Part shown: in pieces, positions 56,251-64,000 of the stretch
How the letters are laid out: each line of letters opens with the position of its first letter
Position numbering within the stretch: position 1 is the stretch's first letter
From: Maridesulfovibrio salexigens DSM 2638
GTDB taxonomy: Bacteria; Desulfobacterota; Desulfovibrionia; Desulfovibrionales; Desulfovibrionaceae
Direction of reading: 5' to 3'
Assembly (NCBI RefSeq): GCF_000023445.1
Contig: NC_012881.1
Location: 2,782,501 to 2,846,500 of the forward strand
Length of the DNA stretch: 64,000 bases
Made by a program: the position numbers and the translations under genes
The notes under the pieces: generated by a model
Databases searched by the model: none
What the model saw: only the letters and a program-made list of their open reading frames with translations
Told to the model about the DNA's origin: nothing

Positions 56251-57561
56251 TTATTTTCTGAGAGGAATCTGACCCTGTAGGTCTTCAAGCAGTTTGTCGG
56301 ATACAGGATAGTATCCACTGCCATCGCCTAAAGATAGCCAGCATTGTCCATCGGGCAGTTCTGGATCTGAATAAAAAGACACTTTAACGACGCGTTTGCC
56401 GCTCTCGTCCATTAACTCCAAATCCATTACCTTTTCGGAAGTTTCCGAAAGGGATGCCTTTGGTTCCGCCTCGAATTTTAATTCATTAAGTCGCCATAAG
56501 GACATGTCAATGCCCAGCAGCGGCTTTTTATCCTCAAAATTAATCCAACTCTTATCGGATTTAATTCCGGTAAAAGTCTGATTGCCCTGCACTACCCTTA
56601 CGGTTCCAAGCTTTCCGGTAGCAATGGAAACAACATTTCGCTGCTGCATTGCAAAAGCTTTCTTATCCAATTGCTCGTAATGTTCTTTACTGAGAACCAG
56701 ATATCCGCTCTGGGAAGATGATCGGGCAAAATAAAATTTTTCTCCATCACCCGGTTCAAAAATTTCAAGAGTCTCAACTTTTTTACCGGACAATGAAATT
56801 TCAATATTTAAAAGAATCCTGTTTTCCTTATTAGGAATGCTAGAAACAAGACCTTTTGCAGGCACCTCAAGCAAAGAATGGAGGAAAAGGTCCACTTCAC
56901 TGCCGCTGGCCTGTTTCCCCCCAAGGGGAGCGGGAAAAGAAAACATGAACGGTCCGTCCTTGCGGACTAGAGTCCATGAAAAAGAGCCTCCATGGCCCAA
57001 AGAAATAGCGACAACCTCATCCGGATTTCCCGAAATCAGATGCAGATTATAGTAATATTCAGCCGGGAACTCGCATCGACTGACCATCTTTTCTCCAAGC
57101 AAGAAGAGACTGCCTTCTTCTTTGGAGTTAAGGGCATAAAAACCTTCGCCGGAAGGATTTTCTGAGCCGACAGAAATAGCAAGCTCCTGCCCACCACCGG
57201 CGGCGATGCGCAATCGGGGAGATTCGAAACCATATTCAGCAGGAACGGGTTCCGACACACGCCCCATAAAACGCAAAGCTTTATCCTGAGCTAAAACATC
57301 AAGCAGGGAATTCACCTTGGTCAGATCAGCTTCAACTGTACCGTTCCAACCATGCTGGGCAACTCCCCAACCATCAGTCCTTCGGACCAGTGAAAAGCAA
57401 TCTTCTCCCAACGAGCACACGTCAAGCCTGTCTACCTGATCCTTATTAAGAACAGGCCAAACAGGCTCAGCTCGTTCAACCGGTTTCTTCGGCGAACTCA
57501 AATAAAAGGCTCCGCAAACAATGGAGACCAGAGTCAAAAATATTAAAAACCTTTTCAGCAC
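56251..57561 (-). CDS. DUF4340-domain membrane-anchored protein
   Basis: The protein (about 436 residues) has one N-terminal membrane helix (RFLIFLTLVSIVCGAFYLSS) and a large extracytoplasmic part. That part has repeated beta-rich units in which WPVLNKDQVDRLDV, GWGVAQHG and YGFESPRLRI resemble DUF4340 proteins. DUF4340 proteins usually accompany a gliding-type ABC transporter; none is beside this gene. The start is a GTG at 57561, preceded by AAGGTG, or another GTG three codons earlier. It is probably the first gene before rpoZ on this strand. The function is unknown. Confidence 0.7.
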   Translation of the reverse strand: MLKRFLIFLTLVSIVCGAFYLSSPKKPVERAEPVWPVLNKDQVDRLDVCSLGEDCFSLVRRTDGWGVAQHGWNGTVEADLTKVNSLLDVLAQDKALRFMGRVSEPVPAEYGFESPRLRIAAGGGQELAISVGSENPSGEGFYALNSKEEGSLFLLGEKMVSRCEFPAEYYYNLHLISGNPDEVVAISLGHGGSFSWTLVRKDGPFMFSFPAPLGGKQASGSEVDLFLHSLLEVPAKGLVSSIPNKENRILLNIEISLSGKKVETLEIFEPGDGEKFYFARSSSQSGYLVLSKEHYEQLDKKAFAMQQRNVVSIATGKLGTVRVVQGNQTFTGIKSDKSWINFEDKKPLLGIDMSLWRLNELKFEAEPKASLSETSEKVMDLELMDESGKRVVKVSFYSDPELPDGQCWLSLGDGSGYYPVSDKLLEDLQGQIPLRK

Positions 57562-57768
57562 AAACAGCACCTTGGGATTACTAGACTCACGACATTATTC
57601 AACAACGGAGCAATTTGCTAAAATAAGAGATATAAACTTGCATGTCAACCTATTTTAAGGCAGAATCCCTATCCCGTCGGTCTGAAATAGACTCCGACGC
57701 TAATTCGATATCAATAAAATATAAATACGATTTTTTCCACAACTTATTAGATATACTTGGAGCAAGAA

Positions 57769-58518
57769 ATGGCCAAATGGGGAAAACTGAGCTTTGCCCA
57801 AAAAAAATGCGTATCCACTGTGGGTATGCTCATGCAGAAAACCGAAATGGTCAAAGATGGAGACCGCATCGGCATTGCAGTATCCGGAGGAGTTGACAGT
57901 TTCGTACTCATCCGCACTATGCTCATCAGGCAAGCCATCATACCATTTAATATTGAACTCATGGTGCTGCATGTTAACCCCGGTTTTATTCCCGACAGCC
58001 ACTACCCTCTTTCTGACTGGTGTCGCGAAAACGGAATTGCCTCCCATATCGAACTTACCGACTATGGTCCGAGAGCCCACGGCCCTGAAAACAAAAAAAA
58101 ATCTGCATGTTTTTATTGCAGCAGATTGAGACGCAAAAGACTATTCGAACTCTGTGACCAATACAATTTAACCCACCTCGCCCTCGGGCATACTGCAGAC
58201 GATCTGGTAACTACGTTTCACATGAATATGCTTCAGAACGGACGAGTCCAAGGTCTCTCTGCCAATGAGTCTTTTTTCAAAGGAAAACTGCAGGTTATCA
58301 GACCAACTTTGATGCTTGAAAAGAAATACATCAAAGCAGCGGCACGGCAGTGGGAACTCCCTATCTGGAGCAATAAATGCCCCTCCAACGACAACACCAA
58401 ACGCAGTGAAATCAACAACTGGCTGGAAGACGAATGGCGAAAAATGCCCGGTTCCAGAAACAATACCTTTAATGCTTTAAGACGCTGGCAGCTTGACTTA
58501 AACATGAAAACATCTTAA
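57769..58518 (+). CDS. TtcA-like tRNA thiolation/ATP pyrophosphatase protein
   Basis: This 249-residue PP-loop ATPase of the TtcA/TilS group has the motif AVSGGVDSFVL near residue 40. The cysteine pair CFYCSRLRRKRLFE (about 115-118) and a further cysteine in NKCPSNDNTKR fit the [4Fe-4S]-binding cysteines of TtcA proteins, which thiolate C32 of tRNA. ALGHTADDLVTTFHMNMLQNG is the family's second motif. GGAG lies 6 bases before the ATG at 57769. The exact modified tRNA base is inferred. It is transcribed away from the DUF4340-like gene. Confidence 0.85.
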   Translation: MAKWGKLSFAQKKCVSTVGMLMQKTEMVKDGDRIGIAVSGGVDSFVLIRTMLIRQAIIPFNIELMVLHVNPGFIPDSHYPLSDWCRENGIASHIELTDYGPRAHGPENKKKSACFYCSRLRRKRLFELCDQYNLTHLALGHTADDLVTTFHMNMLQNGRVQGLSANESFFKGKLQVIRPTLMLEKKYIKAAARQWELPIWSNKCPSNDNTKRSEINNWLEDEWRKMPGSRNNTFNALRRWQLDLNMKTS

Positions 58519-58594
58519 AAATTTTTCAAATTTATTGCGCCTGTTAACCAGAGACATTTTTAACGTCATAATTAAGCAAGGCCCAAAACAGATC

Positions 58595-59500
58595 ATGCTA
58601 TCAAAAAAATACCACGTAGTTATATTTAAAAACCCCTGCGACAATGCCCGTAAATTTCAGCTCCGCGGCTGGATATTCTTTTTCATCTTCGCTCTTATCG
58701 CAGGCCTAGCCGGAGGAAACATATACCTCTGGAAGTATTACCAAAACTATTCAGGACTGGAAAACAATCTGGCCCGTGCCGAAAAAGCTGTACAGGAGCA
58801 AAAGGCACAGCTCATCTCTCTTTCACAGAAGATGCAGAACATTTCACAGGACCTCGACCGGGTTCACAACTTTGACTCCAAATTACGCGTAATGATCAAC
58901 CTCGACCAAGGCAACGTTCAAAACGTAGCCCCTAAAGGCGGATCAACCGGAGCCGATTTTTCCAACAGTTACCTGCCTCTGTACAGACAGGAATTGCTTG
59001 TCCGCAAAATGCACGATTTTCTCGCGCAACTCAGCACAGAAGCAAAGCTGGAGGAAGTGCGCCAGCAGGAAATCATCCACTCGATGCGTTCCAAACAGGA
59101 TGCTTTGGATGCAACACCGTCCATCTGGCCTGCAGAAGGCTGGGTAACTTCACCTTTCGGTTGGAGAAGCTCACCTTTCACCGGCAAACGTGAATATCAC
59201 AAAGGTATTGATATTTCCTGCCCCACCGGAACCCCCATCTATGCTCCGGCCAAAGGAACCATCTCTTTTTCCGGCGTTCAGGGCGGATACGGCAAGCTGG
59301 TAAAAATCAACCACGGAGCCAACCTCTCCACCCGCTACGGACATATGAAACAGCCCATAGTAAAGAAAGGACAAGAGGTAACCCGAGGTGAACTTATCGG
59401 TTACGCAGGTAACACCGGTCGTTCCACCGGCCCGCATGTTCACTACGAGGTAAGACTTGGCGGTGTTCCGGTAAACCCAATGCGTTACATACTTAACTAA
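58595..59500 (+). CDS. M23-family peptidoglycan endopeptidase, membrane-anchored
   Basis: The protein (about 301 residues) has a short cytoplasmic N-terminus, one membrane helix (WIFFFIFALIAGLAGGNIYLW, about residues 28-48), a coiled coil (about 60-100, LARAEKAVQEQKAQLISLSQKM) and a C-terminal LytM domain. The zinc ligands lie in REYHKGIDIS and TGPHVHYEVR. All expected residues (H-x3-D, HxH) are present, so it is probably an active enzyme rather than an EnvC-type activator. The ATG at 58595 is preferred because the open frame upstream lacks a ribosome site. A terminator follows, separating it from the flagellar genes. Confidence 0.88.
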   Translation: MLSKKYHVVIFKNPCDNARKFQLRGWIFFFIFALIAGLAGGNIYLWKYYQNYSGLENNLARAEKAVQEQKAQLISLSQKMQNISQDLDRVHNFDSKLRVMINLDQGNVQNVAPKGGSTGADFSNSYLPLYRQELLVRKMHDFLAQLSTEAKLEEVRQQEIIHSMRSKQDALDATPSIWPAEGWVTSPFGWRSSPFTGKREYHKGIDISCPTGTPIYAPAKGTISFSGVQGGYGKLVKINHGANLSTRYGHMKQPIVKKGQEVTRGELIGYAGNTGRSTGPHVHYEVRLGGVPVNPMRYILN

Positions 59501-59520
59501 GCTATCAGAAATCGAACTCC

Positions 59521-59557
59521 AAGGTCCGTAGAGTAATCACTCTACGGACCTTTTTTA
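59521..59557 (+). terminator. Terminator after the M23 peptidase gene
   Basis: AAGGTCCGTAGAGT and ACTCTACGGACCTT form a perfect 14-bp stem around AATC, followed by TTTT. Confidence 0.92.
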
Positions 59558-59641
59558 TTGGATTTGTTGAAAAAAAGTTACCTTAATGACCAACCGGGCT
59601 TTGCCCTCCGCGACTCTTAGTGATAATAGAGCGTAAAGAAT

Positions 59642-59658
59642 GGGTCCTGATTTTGCAG
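59642..59658 (+). promoter_or_regulatory. fliR: Possible sigma-54 promoter of the fliR operon
   Basis: GGGTCCTGATTTTGCA keeps the GG-N10-GC spacing and a good -12 (TTTTGCA), but the -24 side is weak (GGTCC for GGCAC). The start would lie about 13 bases before the fliR ATG. GGGTC/GACCC also makes this a small hairpin, so chance is possible. Confidence 0.3.
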
Positions 59659-59680
59659 ACCCGTCTGAAACGAGGACAGC

Positions 59681-60484
59681 ATGACTTTTTTTAATTTCAA
59701 TCCCAGCGATCTAATGAGCTTTTATCTCACCCTGTTCAGGGTGAGTATTGTGCTGTTTTTACTCCCTTTTTTCGGAGGAAACTCTATCCCCAAAACAGTT
59801 AAGGCCGCACTTACCATTGTTTTGACGCTTGGCATCTGGCCCCATGTAACCTTTGAAGGAAGCCTCATGCCAGCAAGTCCTTACAATATTGCCCTGATGA
59901 TTCTGGGAGAAATGGTACTCGGGCTGGTCATGGGAATCTCCGTTCATGTCATGTTTGCAGCAATCCAGACAGGTGGTAACCTCATCGGGGTTCAGATGGG
60001 TTTCTCAATGGTTAACGTCCTCGACCCGCTAACCGGAACCAACGAAGCTGTCACCGCCCACTTCCTATATATGTGTGCGATTCTGGTTTTCCTGAGTATC
60101 AACGGACACCTTTACTTGATGTCTGCTATGGTAGAGAGCTTCAAATATATTCCACCGGGCCAGATCTTCATCTCATCCACTCTGACCAGCCAGATCATGT
60201 CTATTTCGAAAGACCTGTTTGTTCTTGCTGTAAAAGTAGCATCACCAATTATCGCAACCATTTTCGTTGTTGACCTCGGCCTTGCCTTGATCAGTAAAAT
60301 GGCTCCCCAGATGAACGTACTCATGCTCGGTTTTCCTCTCAAAATTTTAGCAGGCTTCTTTGTTCTCAGTCTCGTATTCACTGTTCTCTCACTGCATGTG
60401 GGAGAATTTGTGGCTGACCTGCCCAAATATTTATTAAGCATAATTAAAGCCGGCAGCCCGCCAGCCATGCCAATCGGTAACTAG
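59681..60484 (+). CDS. fliR: Flagellar type III export protein FliR
   Basis: FliR (267 residues) is a six-helix component of the flagellar export gate (FliPQR). The family is recognised by FYLTLFRVSIVLFLLPFFGG near the start, IQTGGNLIGVQMGFSMVNVLDPLTG in the middle and PQMNVLMLGFPLKILAGFFVL near the end. A GAGGACAGC site precedes the ATG. It heads the fliR-flhB-flhA-flhF run, 11 bases before flhB. Confidence 0.96.
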   Translation: MTFFNFNPSDLMSFYLTLFRVSIVLFLLPFFGGNSIPKTVKAALTIVLTLGIWPHVTFEGSLMPASPYNIALMILGEMVLGLVMGISVHVMFAAIQTGGNLIGVQMGFSMVNVLDPLTGTNEAVTAHFLYMCAILVFLSINGHLYLMSAMVESFKYIPPGQIFISSTLTSQIMSISKDLFVLAVKVASPIIATIFVVDLGLALISKMAPQMNVLMLGFPLKILAGFFVLSLVFTVLSLHVGEFVADLPKYLLSIIKAGSPPAMPIGN

Positions 60485-60495
60485 GAGGATGCTGC

Positions 60496-61557
60496 ATGTC
60501 TAAAGATCCTAGTAAAACTGAGAAGGCGACACCCAAACGGATAGATAAAGCCCGGAAAGACGGGAGTGTCGCCAAAGGTGAGGAAATGGGCAAAATAATG
60601 ACCCTTATTGCAGGTGTAATCTGCCTGCGGGCCATTATGGACATGTACTACGAACAATTCTATGAAATATTCCAATGGTTTTTTACCAAAGGCATATTCA
60701 TTGATTTGGATAAACAATCTGTTTACCAGCTTTTTCAATGGTGCTCTCAAAAACTGGCTCTCATACTGCTCCCACTATTCCTGTTTATCGCCTTCATAGC
60801 CTTTCTTGTTCTGCGCCTTCAGGTCGGCAAATTATGGACCACGAAAGTATTCAAACCCAAATTCTCAAAGATGTTCAATCTGGTGCAAGGGTTTAAGAGA
60901 CTGATATTTAATGTCAAAACAATAATCAGACTCGTTAAAAGTCTGCTTTTCGCCATCATAGTAGGAATCGCACCCTACATAATCATCAAGAATGAAGTGG
61001 GAAACTTCCTGCCTCTCTTTTATTCCAGTGCCCATGAACTGGCCATCTACATGCTGCAGATCGGCTACAAAATGGTCACTTACACCATGCTGCCTATGCT
61101 GGTTCTTGCTTTAGCCGACCTCTGGTATCAGCGCTACAATTACCAGGAAGAAATGAAAATGACCAAAGATGAAGTAAAAGACGAGCGCAAACAGGCTGAA
61201 GGTGACCCGAAGATCAAACAGCAACAGAAGCAAAAAATGATGGCAATCCTCCAGCAACGCATGATGGCCGAAGTTCCTAATGCTGATGTAGTCATCACCA
61301 ACCCGACCCACTACGCCATTGCCTTGAAGTACGATCCTATGGTAGCCCCAGCACCATTGGTCCTTGCCAAAGGGATGAATAAAGTTGCTGAGCGAATCAA
61401 AGAAGTAGCCCGCGAAAACAAAGTGCCGATCCGAGAAAATAAACCTTTGGCACAGGCCTTGTATAAACAGGTTGAGATCGGTGACATCATTCCGGAAGAA
61501 CTCTATAAGGCAGTTGCGGCTATACTTGCCAAGTTGAACAAATTTACCCGCAAATAA
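60496..61557 (+). CDS. flhB: Flagellar export switch protein FlhB
   Basis: FlhB (353 residues) has four membrane helices (about residues 30-210) and a cytoplasmic C-terminal domain that switches export from rod/hook to filament substrates. The self-cleavage motif NPTH is at residues 269-272, the same numbers as in Salmonella FlhB, and is intact. The N-terminus KTEKATPKRIDKARKDGSVAK is the family signature. AGGAGG lies 7 bases upstream of the ATG. Confidence 0.97.
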   Translation: MSKDPSKTEKATPKRIDKARKDGSVAKGEEMGKIMTLIAGVICLRAIMDMYYEQFYEIFQWFFTKGIFIDLDKQSVYQLFQWCSQKLALILLPLFLFIAFIAFLVLRLQVGKLWTTKVFKPKFSKMFNLVQGFKRLIFNVKTIIRLVKSLLFAIIVGIAPYIIIKNEVGNFLPLFYSSAHELAIYMLQIGYKMVTYTMLPMLVLALADLWYQRYNYQEEMKMTKDEVKDERKQAEGDPKIKQQQKQKMMAILQQRMMAEVPNADVVITNPTHYAIALKYDPMVAPAPLVLAKGMNKVAERIKEVARENKVPIRENKPLAQALYKQVEIGDIIPEELYKAVAAILAKLNKFTRK

Positions 61558-61625
61558 AGGCCTGAGCACCTCTTCCGGTGAGCATAAAGATCACCAGAAA
61601 ACGACCTGAAAGGGGTGTCAAAATC

Positions 61626-63713
61626 ATGGCCGAATCAAAATCGATAAATTACCAGAAATTTGCCAAGCAGGGCGATATCCTCCTCGCGGGCGGCGTTGTT
61701 GTCATTCTCTTCGTCATGCTCATTCCCCTGCCGACAATGTTTATCGACTTCATGCTCAGTGTAAGTATTTCACTGGGACTGGTAATTCTGATTACCTCCA
61801 TGTTCCTGCAATCACCCCTTGAATTTTCCATTTTCCCTTCACTTCTGCTGGTAACCACCCTGCTCCGACTGGCTCTAAACGTAGCCACCACACGCGCCAT
61901 CCTTCTTCACGGGGATGAAGGTACATCGGCTGCAGGTAGTGTTATTCAGAGTTTCGGTGAATTTGTTGTCGGTGGTAACTATGTCATCGGTATCGTCATA
62001 TTTATGATTTTGTTCATCCTGAACAAAACAGTTATCGTACAGGGTACAACACGTATTGCGGAAGTTGCCGCACGATTCACTCTTGACGCAATGCCCGGTA
62101 AACAGATGGCGATTGAAGCTGACCTTAACTCCGGTCTTATCGATGAAGATGAAGCAAGATCCCAGCGAGAAAACCTCCGCCGCGAATCAGACTTTTACGG
62201 TGCCATGGACGGTGCCGGTAAGTTTGTACAGGGGGACGTTAACGCAGGTATGCTCATCACCGCCATTAACATCATCGGCGGAATTCTTATCGGTGTACTG
62301 CAAAAAGGAATGCACTGGACCGACGCAGCACAGACCTACACCCTGCTGACCATCGGTGACGGTCTCGTATCAACTATCCCTTCACTGATCATCTCCACCT
62401 CCGCCGGTATCATCGTTTCCCGTGCAGCAGCAGAAGCCAAGATGGGTGAAGAATTCATCGGACAGCTTACTTTTCATTCTAGGGCACTCAAGCTGGTATC
62501 CATCATTCTTGTGGTATTCGGGATTGTCCCCGGAATGCCCACCATTCCTTTCCTCTGCCTTGCTGCGATTATTTATGGAATATCTCTCCTCGGCCGCGAC
62601 ACTGAAGCAGAAGAGCAGAAGGAAGAAGAAAAAGCACAAAAAGCCAAGGCCGAACAGCCTTCACTGGACAGCCCGGAAGAAGTTCAGGCACTGCTGCCTC
62701 TAGACTCGCTGGAACTGGAAGTCGGCTACGGCCTCATCCCATTGGTTGATGAAGAACAGAGCGGCAACCTGCTTTCACGTATCCGCTCCATCCGCCGACA
62801 GTACGCACTCGATATGGGTGTCATTATCCCGTCACTGCACCTGCGTGACAACCTGCAGCTCAAGCCCGGTGAATACCGCGTGCTCATTAAAGGCAACGCT
62901 GTGGCCTCTGCTGAGATTCTCATCGACCACCAGCTGGCTATGGACCCGGGTGACGCAAAACACAGAATTAAAGGTATTGAAACAGTCGAGCCTGCATTCA
63001 ACCTTCCTGCTATCTGGATTCCCGATACCCAGAAAGAAGAAGCAATGCTTGCCGGATACACAGTTGTCGACCCCTCAACTGTTATCGCAACTCACCTTAC
63101 CGAAGTATTCCGCCGCAACCTCGGTGAATTCCTCGGCAGACAGGAAACACAGGATCTGCTGGACAACCTTTCTAAACGCGCTCCCAAGGCTGTTGAAGAC
63201 CTCGTTCCTAACATCCTCTCCCTCGGCGTGGTTCAGAAGGTGCTCCAGAACCTCGTTCGCGAAAACGTATCAATTCGCGACCTGCTGACTATTGTTGAAG
63301 CACTGGCTGACTACGGTCCCTCCATTCAGGACCCGAACCAGCTGACAGAATACGTCCGCTCCCACATGAGCAGAACTATTATAAAGCCTTACCTTGCCAG
63401 TGACGGCAGCCTGCCCATCATGACCTTCGGCCCCAATGTGGATGCCAAGCTTAATGATGCGGTTCGTTCATCCGAAAACGGTGGTTTTCTGGCCCTTGAT
63501 CCCGGCAGTGCCCAGCAGCTCATTCAAAGCGTTAATGCAACCGCTGAAGGTGTACTGGAAACTGACGGTCAACCGGTCCTCTTGTGTACTCCTCAACTGA
63601 GAAGCCACTTGGCACAACTGATGGTACGCTTCTTGCCTACAATCCCTGTAATATCGCAGGCCGAGATTCCTGCGAGCGTAAGAATCATGTCTGCGGGTAC
63701 CGTAGAGTTCTAA
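61626..63713 (+). CDS. flhA: Flagellar export gate protein FlhA
   Basis: FlhA (695 residues) forms the nonameric export gate. Eight membrane helices occupy about residues 20-320. The FHIPEP signature region is FPSLLLVTTLLRLALNVATTR, and AEVAARFTLDAMPGKQMAIEADLNSGLI is the conserved cytoplasmic loop. An acidic/Lys-rich linker follows near 330-355 and then the large cytoplasmic domain that docks chaperone-substrate complexes. The ATG at 61626 follows AAAGGGGTGTCAAAATC; the open frame upstream adds 16 unlikely residues. Confidence 0.97.
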   Translation: MAESKSINYQKFAKQGDILLAGGVVVILFVMLIPLPTMFIDFMLSVSISLGLVILITSMFLQSPLEFSIFPSLLLVTTLLRLALNVATTRAILLHGDEGTSAAGSVIQSFGEFVVGGNYVIGIVIFMILFILNKTVIVQGTTRIAEVAARFTLDAMPGKQMAIEADLNSGLIDEDEARSQRENLRRESDFYGAMDGAGKFVQGDVNAGMLITAINIIGGILIGVLQKGMHWTDAAQTYTLLTIGDGLVSTIPSLIISTSAGIIVSRAAAEAKMGEEFIGQLTFHSRALKLVSIILVVFGIVPGMPTIPFLCLAAIIYGISLLGRDTEAEEQKEEEKAQKAKAEQPSLDSPEEVQALLPLDSLELEVGYGLIPLVDEEQSGNLLSRIRSIRRQYALDMGVIIPSLHLRDNLQLKPGEYRVLIKGNAVASAEILIDHQLAMDPGDAKHRIKGIETVEPAFNLPAIWIPDTQKEEAMLAGYTVVDPSTVIATHLTEVFRRNLGEFLGRQETQDLLDNLSKRAPKAVEDLVPNILSLGVVQKVLQNLVRENVSIRDLLTIVEALADYGPSIQDPNQLTEYVRSHMSRTIIKPYLASDGSLPIMTFGPNVDAKLNDAVRSSENGGFLALDPGSAQQLIQSVNATAEGVLETDGQPVLLCTPQLRSHLAQLMVRFLPTIPVISQAEIPASVRIMSAGTVEF

Positions 63714-63726
63714 AAAGGTTGGTAAT

Positions 63727-64000
63727 ATGCGGGTAAAAACATTCAGAGGTAGCAGCACTGCAGCGGTCTTCGCCGACATCAAAGCGGAATTCGGCGACAA
63801 CGCTATTATCCTCAGCAACAAATCAGTTGAAGAGGACGGCCGCAAGATCCATGAGATCATGGTCGGCGTTGACGGTCAGGAAGAAGCTGTTCCGGCGCAG
63901 GAGACAAGGGACGAAGTCATTGATGCCGCAATGAACAACATCCCGGACTGGAATCAGGAGTGGAACCAGATCAAGGGACATATGATGGCCCTGCTGAAGC
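63727..64000 (+). CDS. flhF: Flagellar SRP-like GTPase FlhF, N-terminal fragment
   Basis: The first 91 codons are inside the window. MRVKTFRGSSTAAVFADIKAEF and GDNAIILSNKSVEEDG match the B domain at the start of FlhF, the SRP-family GTPase that sets flagellar position and number. The GTPase domain lies beyond the right edge. It starts 13 bases after flhA, the normal order flhA-flhF. Confidence 0.88.
   Translation, partial: MRVKTFRGSSTAAVFADIKAEFGDNAIILSNKSVEEDGRKIHEIMVGVDGQEEAVPAQETRDEVIDAAMNNIPDWNQEWNQIKGHMMALLK

Overview
The window comes from a marine, flagellated, sulfate-reducing delta-proteobacterium of the Desulfovibrio group, most likely Maridesulfovibrio-like. The main reason is the block at about 25.9-45.3 kb. 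It holds por, a lactate permease, a GlcD-type flavoprotein, a CCG Fe-S protein, pta, ackA, lldG and lldF, followed by a sigma-54 response regulator and its sensor kinase. This is the gene order of the organic-acid-oxidation locus known from Desulfovibrio vulgaris (DVU3025-DVU3033 with DVU3022-3023). The species is inferred, not proven.

Layout. 0-5 kb: an edge fragment of an AzlC-type protein, then a dihydroxyacetone kinase operon (dhaK-dhaL-dhaM) whose last gene fuses the DhaM EIIA, HPr and a complete enzyme I. 5-6.8 kb: two tandem 211-residue secreted paralogues with VPLPA/PEP-CTERM-like C-termini. 6.8-12.6 kb: a ribose operon, rbsDACBKR, in the enterobacterial order, with a LacI-type operator at its promoter. 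12.7-20.8 kb: a solute-binding protein, the initiator tRNA, a glycosyltransferase/DedA-like pair, a MoxR-type AAA ATPase with a VWA/peptidase-like partner behind a promoter with a Fur-like palindrome, mntP, and a YheT-type hydrolase. 20.8-25.5 kb: an Hpt protein and two sCache chemoreceptors flanking a Dabb protein.

In the lactate block, lactate enters by LctP and is oxidised to pyruvate by two candidate systems (GlcD-like plus CCG protein; LldF/LldG). Pyruvate is cleaved by pyruvate:ferredoxin oxidoreductase, and Pta/AckA turn acetyl-CoA into acetate and ATP. Upstream of por lie a near-consensus sigma-54 promoter and, about 125 bp further up, a perfect 11-bp inverted repeat. That repeat is the best candidate enhancer for the adjacent regulator. 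The por frame is broken by an apparent one-base deletion near 40347. Most longer gaps in the operon carry strong hairpins without a U-tract.

45.5-54 kb holds a phytase/esterase-like secreted protein, a 59-residue small ORF, a lipoprotein, and an unusual cassette: a regulator, two small membrane proteins (DUF3100-like and a partner) and an M20 amidohydrolase. A lone receiver protein and a FAD oxidoreductase-rhodanese fusion follow. 54.3-64 kb has moaC-dnaJ-rpoZ, a DUF4340-like protein, a TtcA-like protein, an M23 peptidase and the flagellar export genes fliR-flhB-flhA-flhF, the last cut by the window edge.
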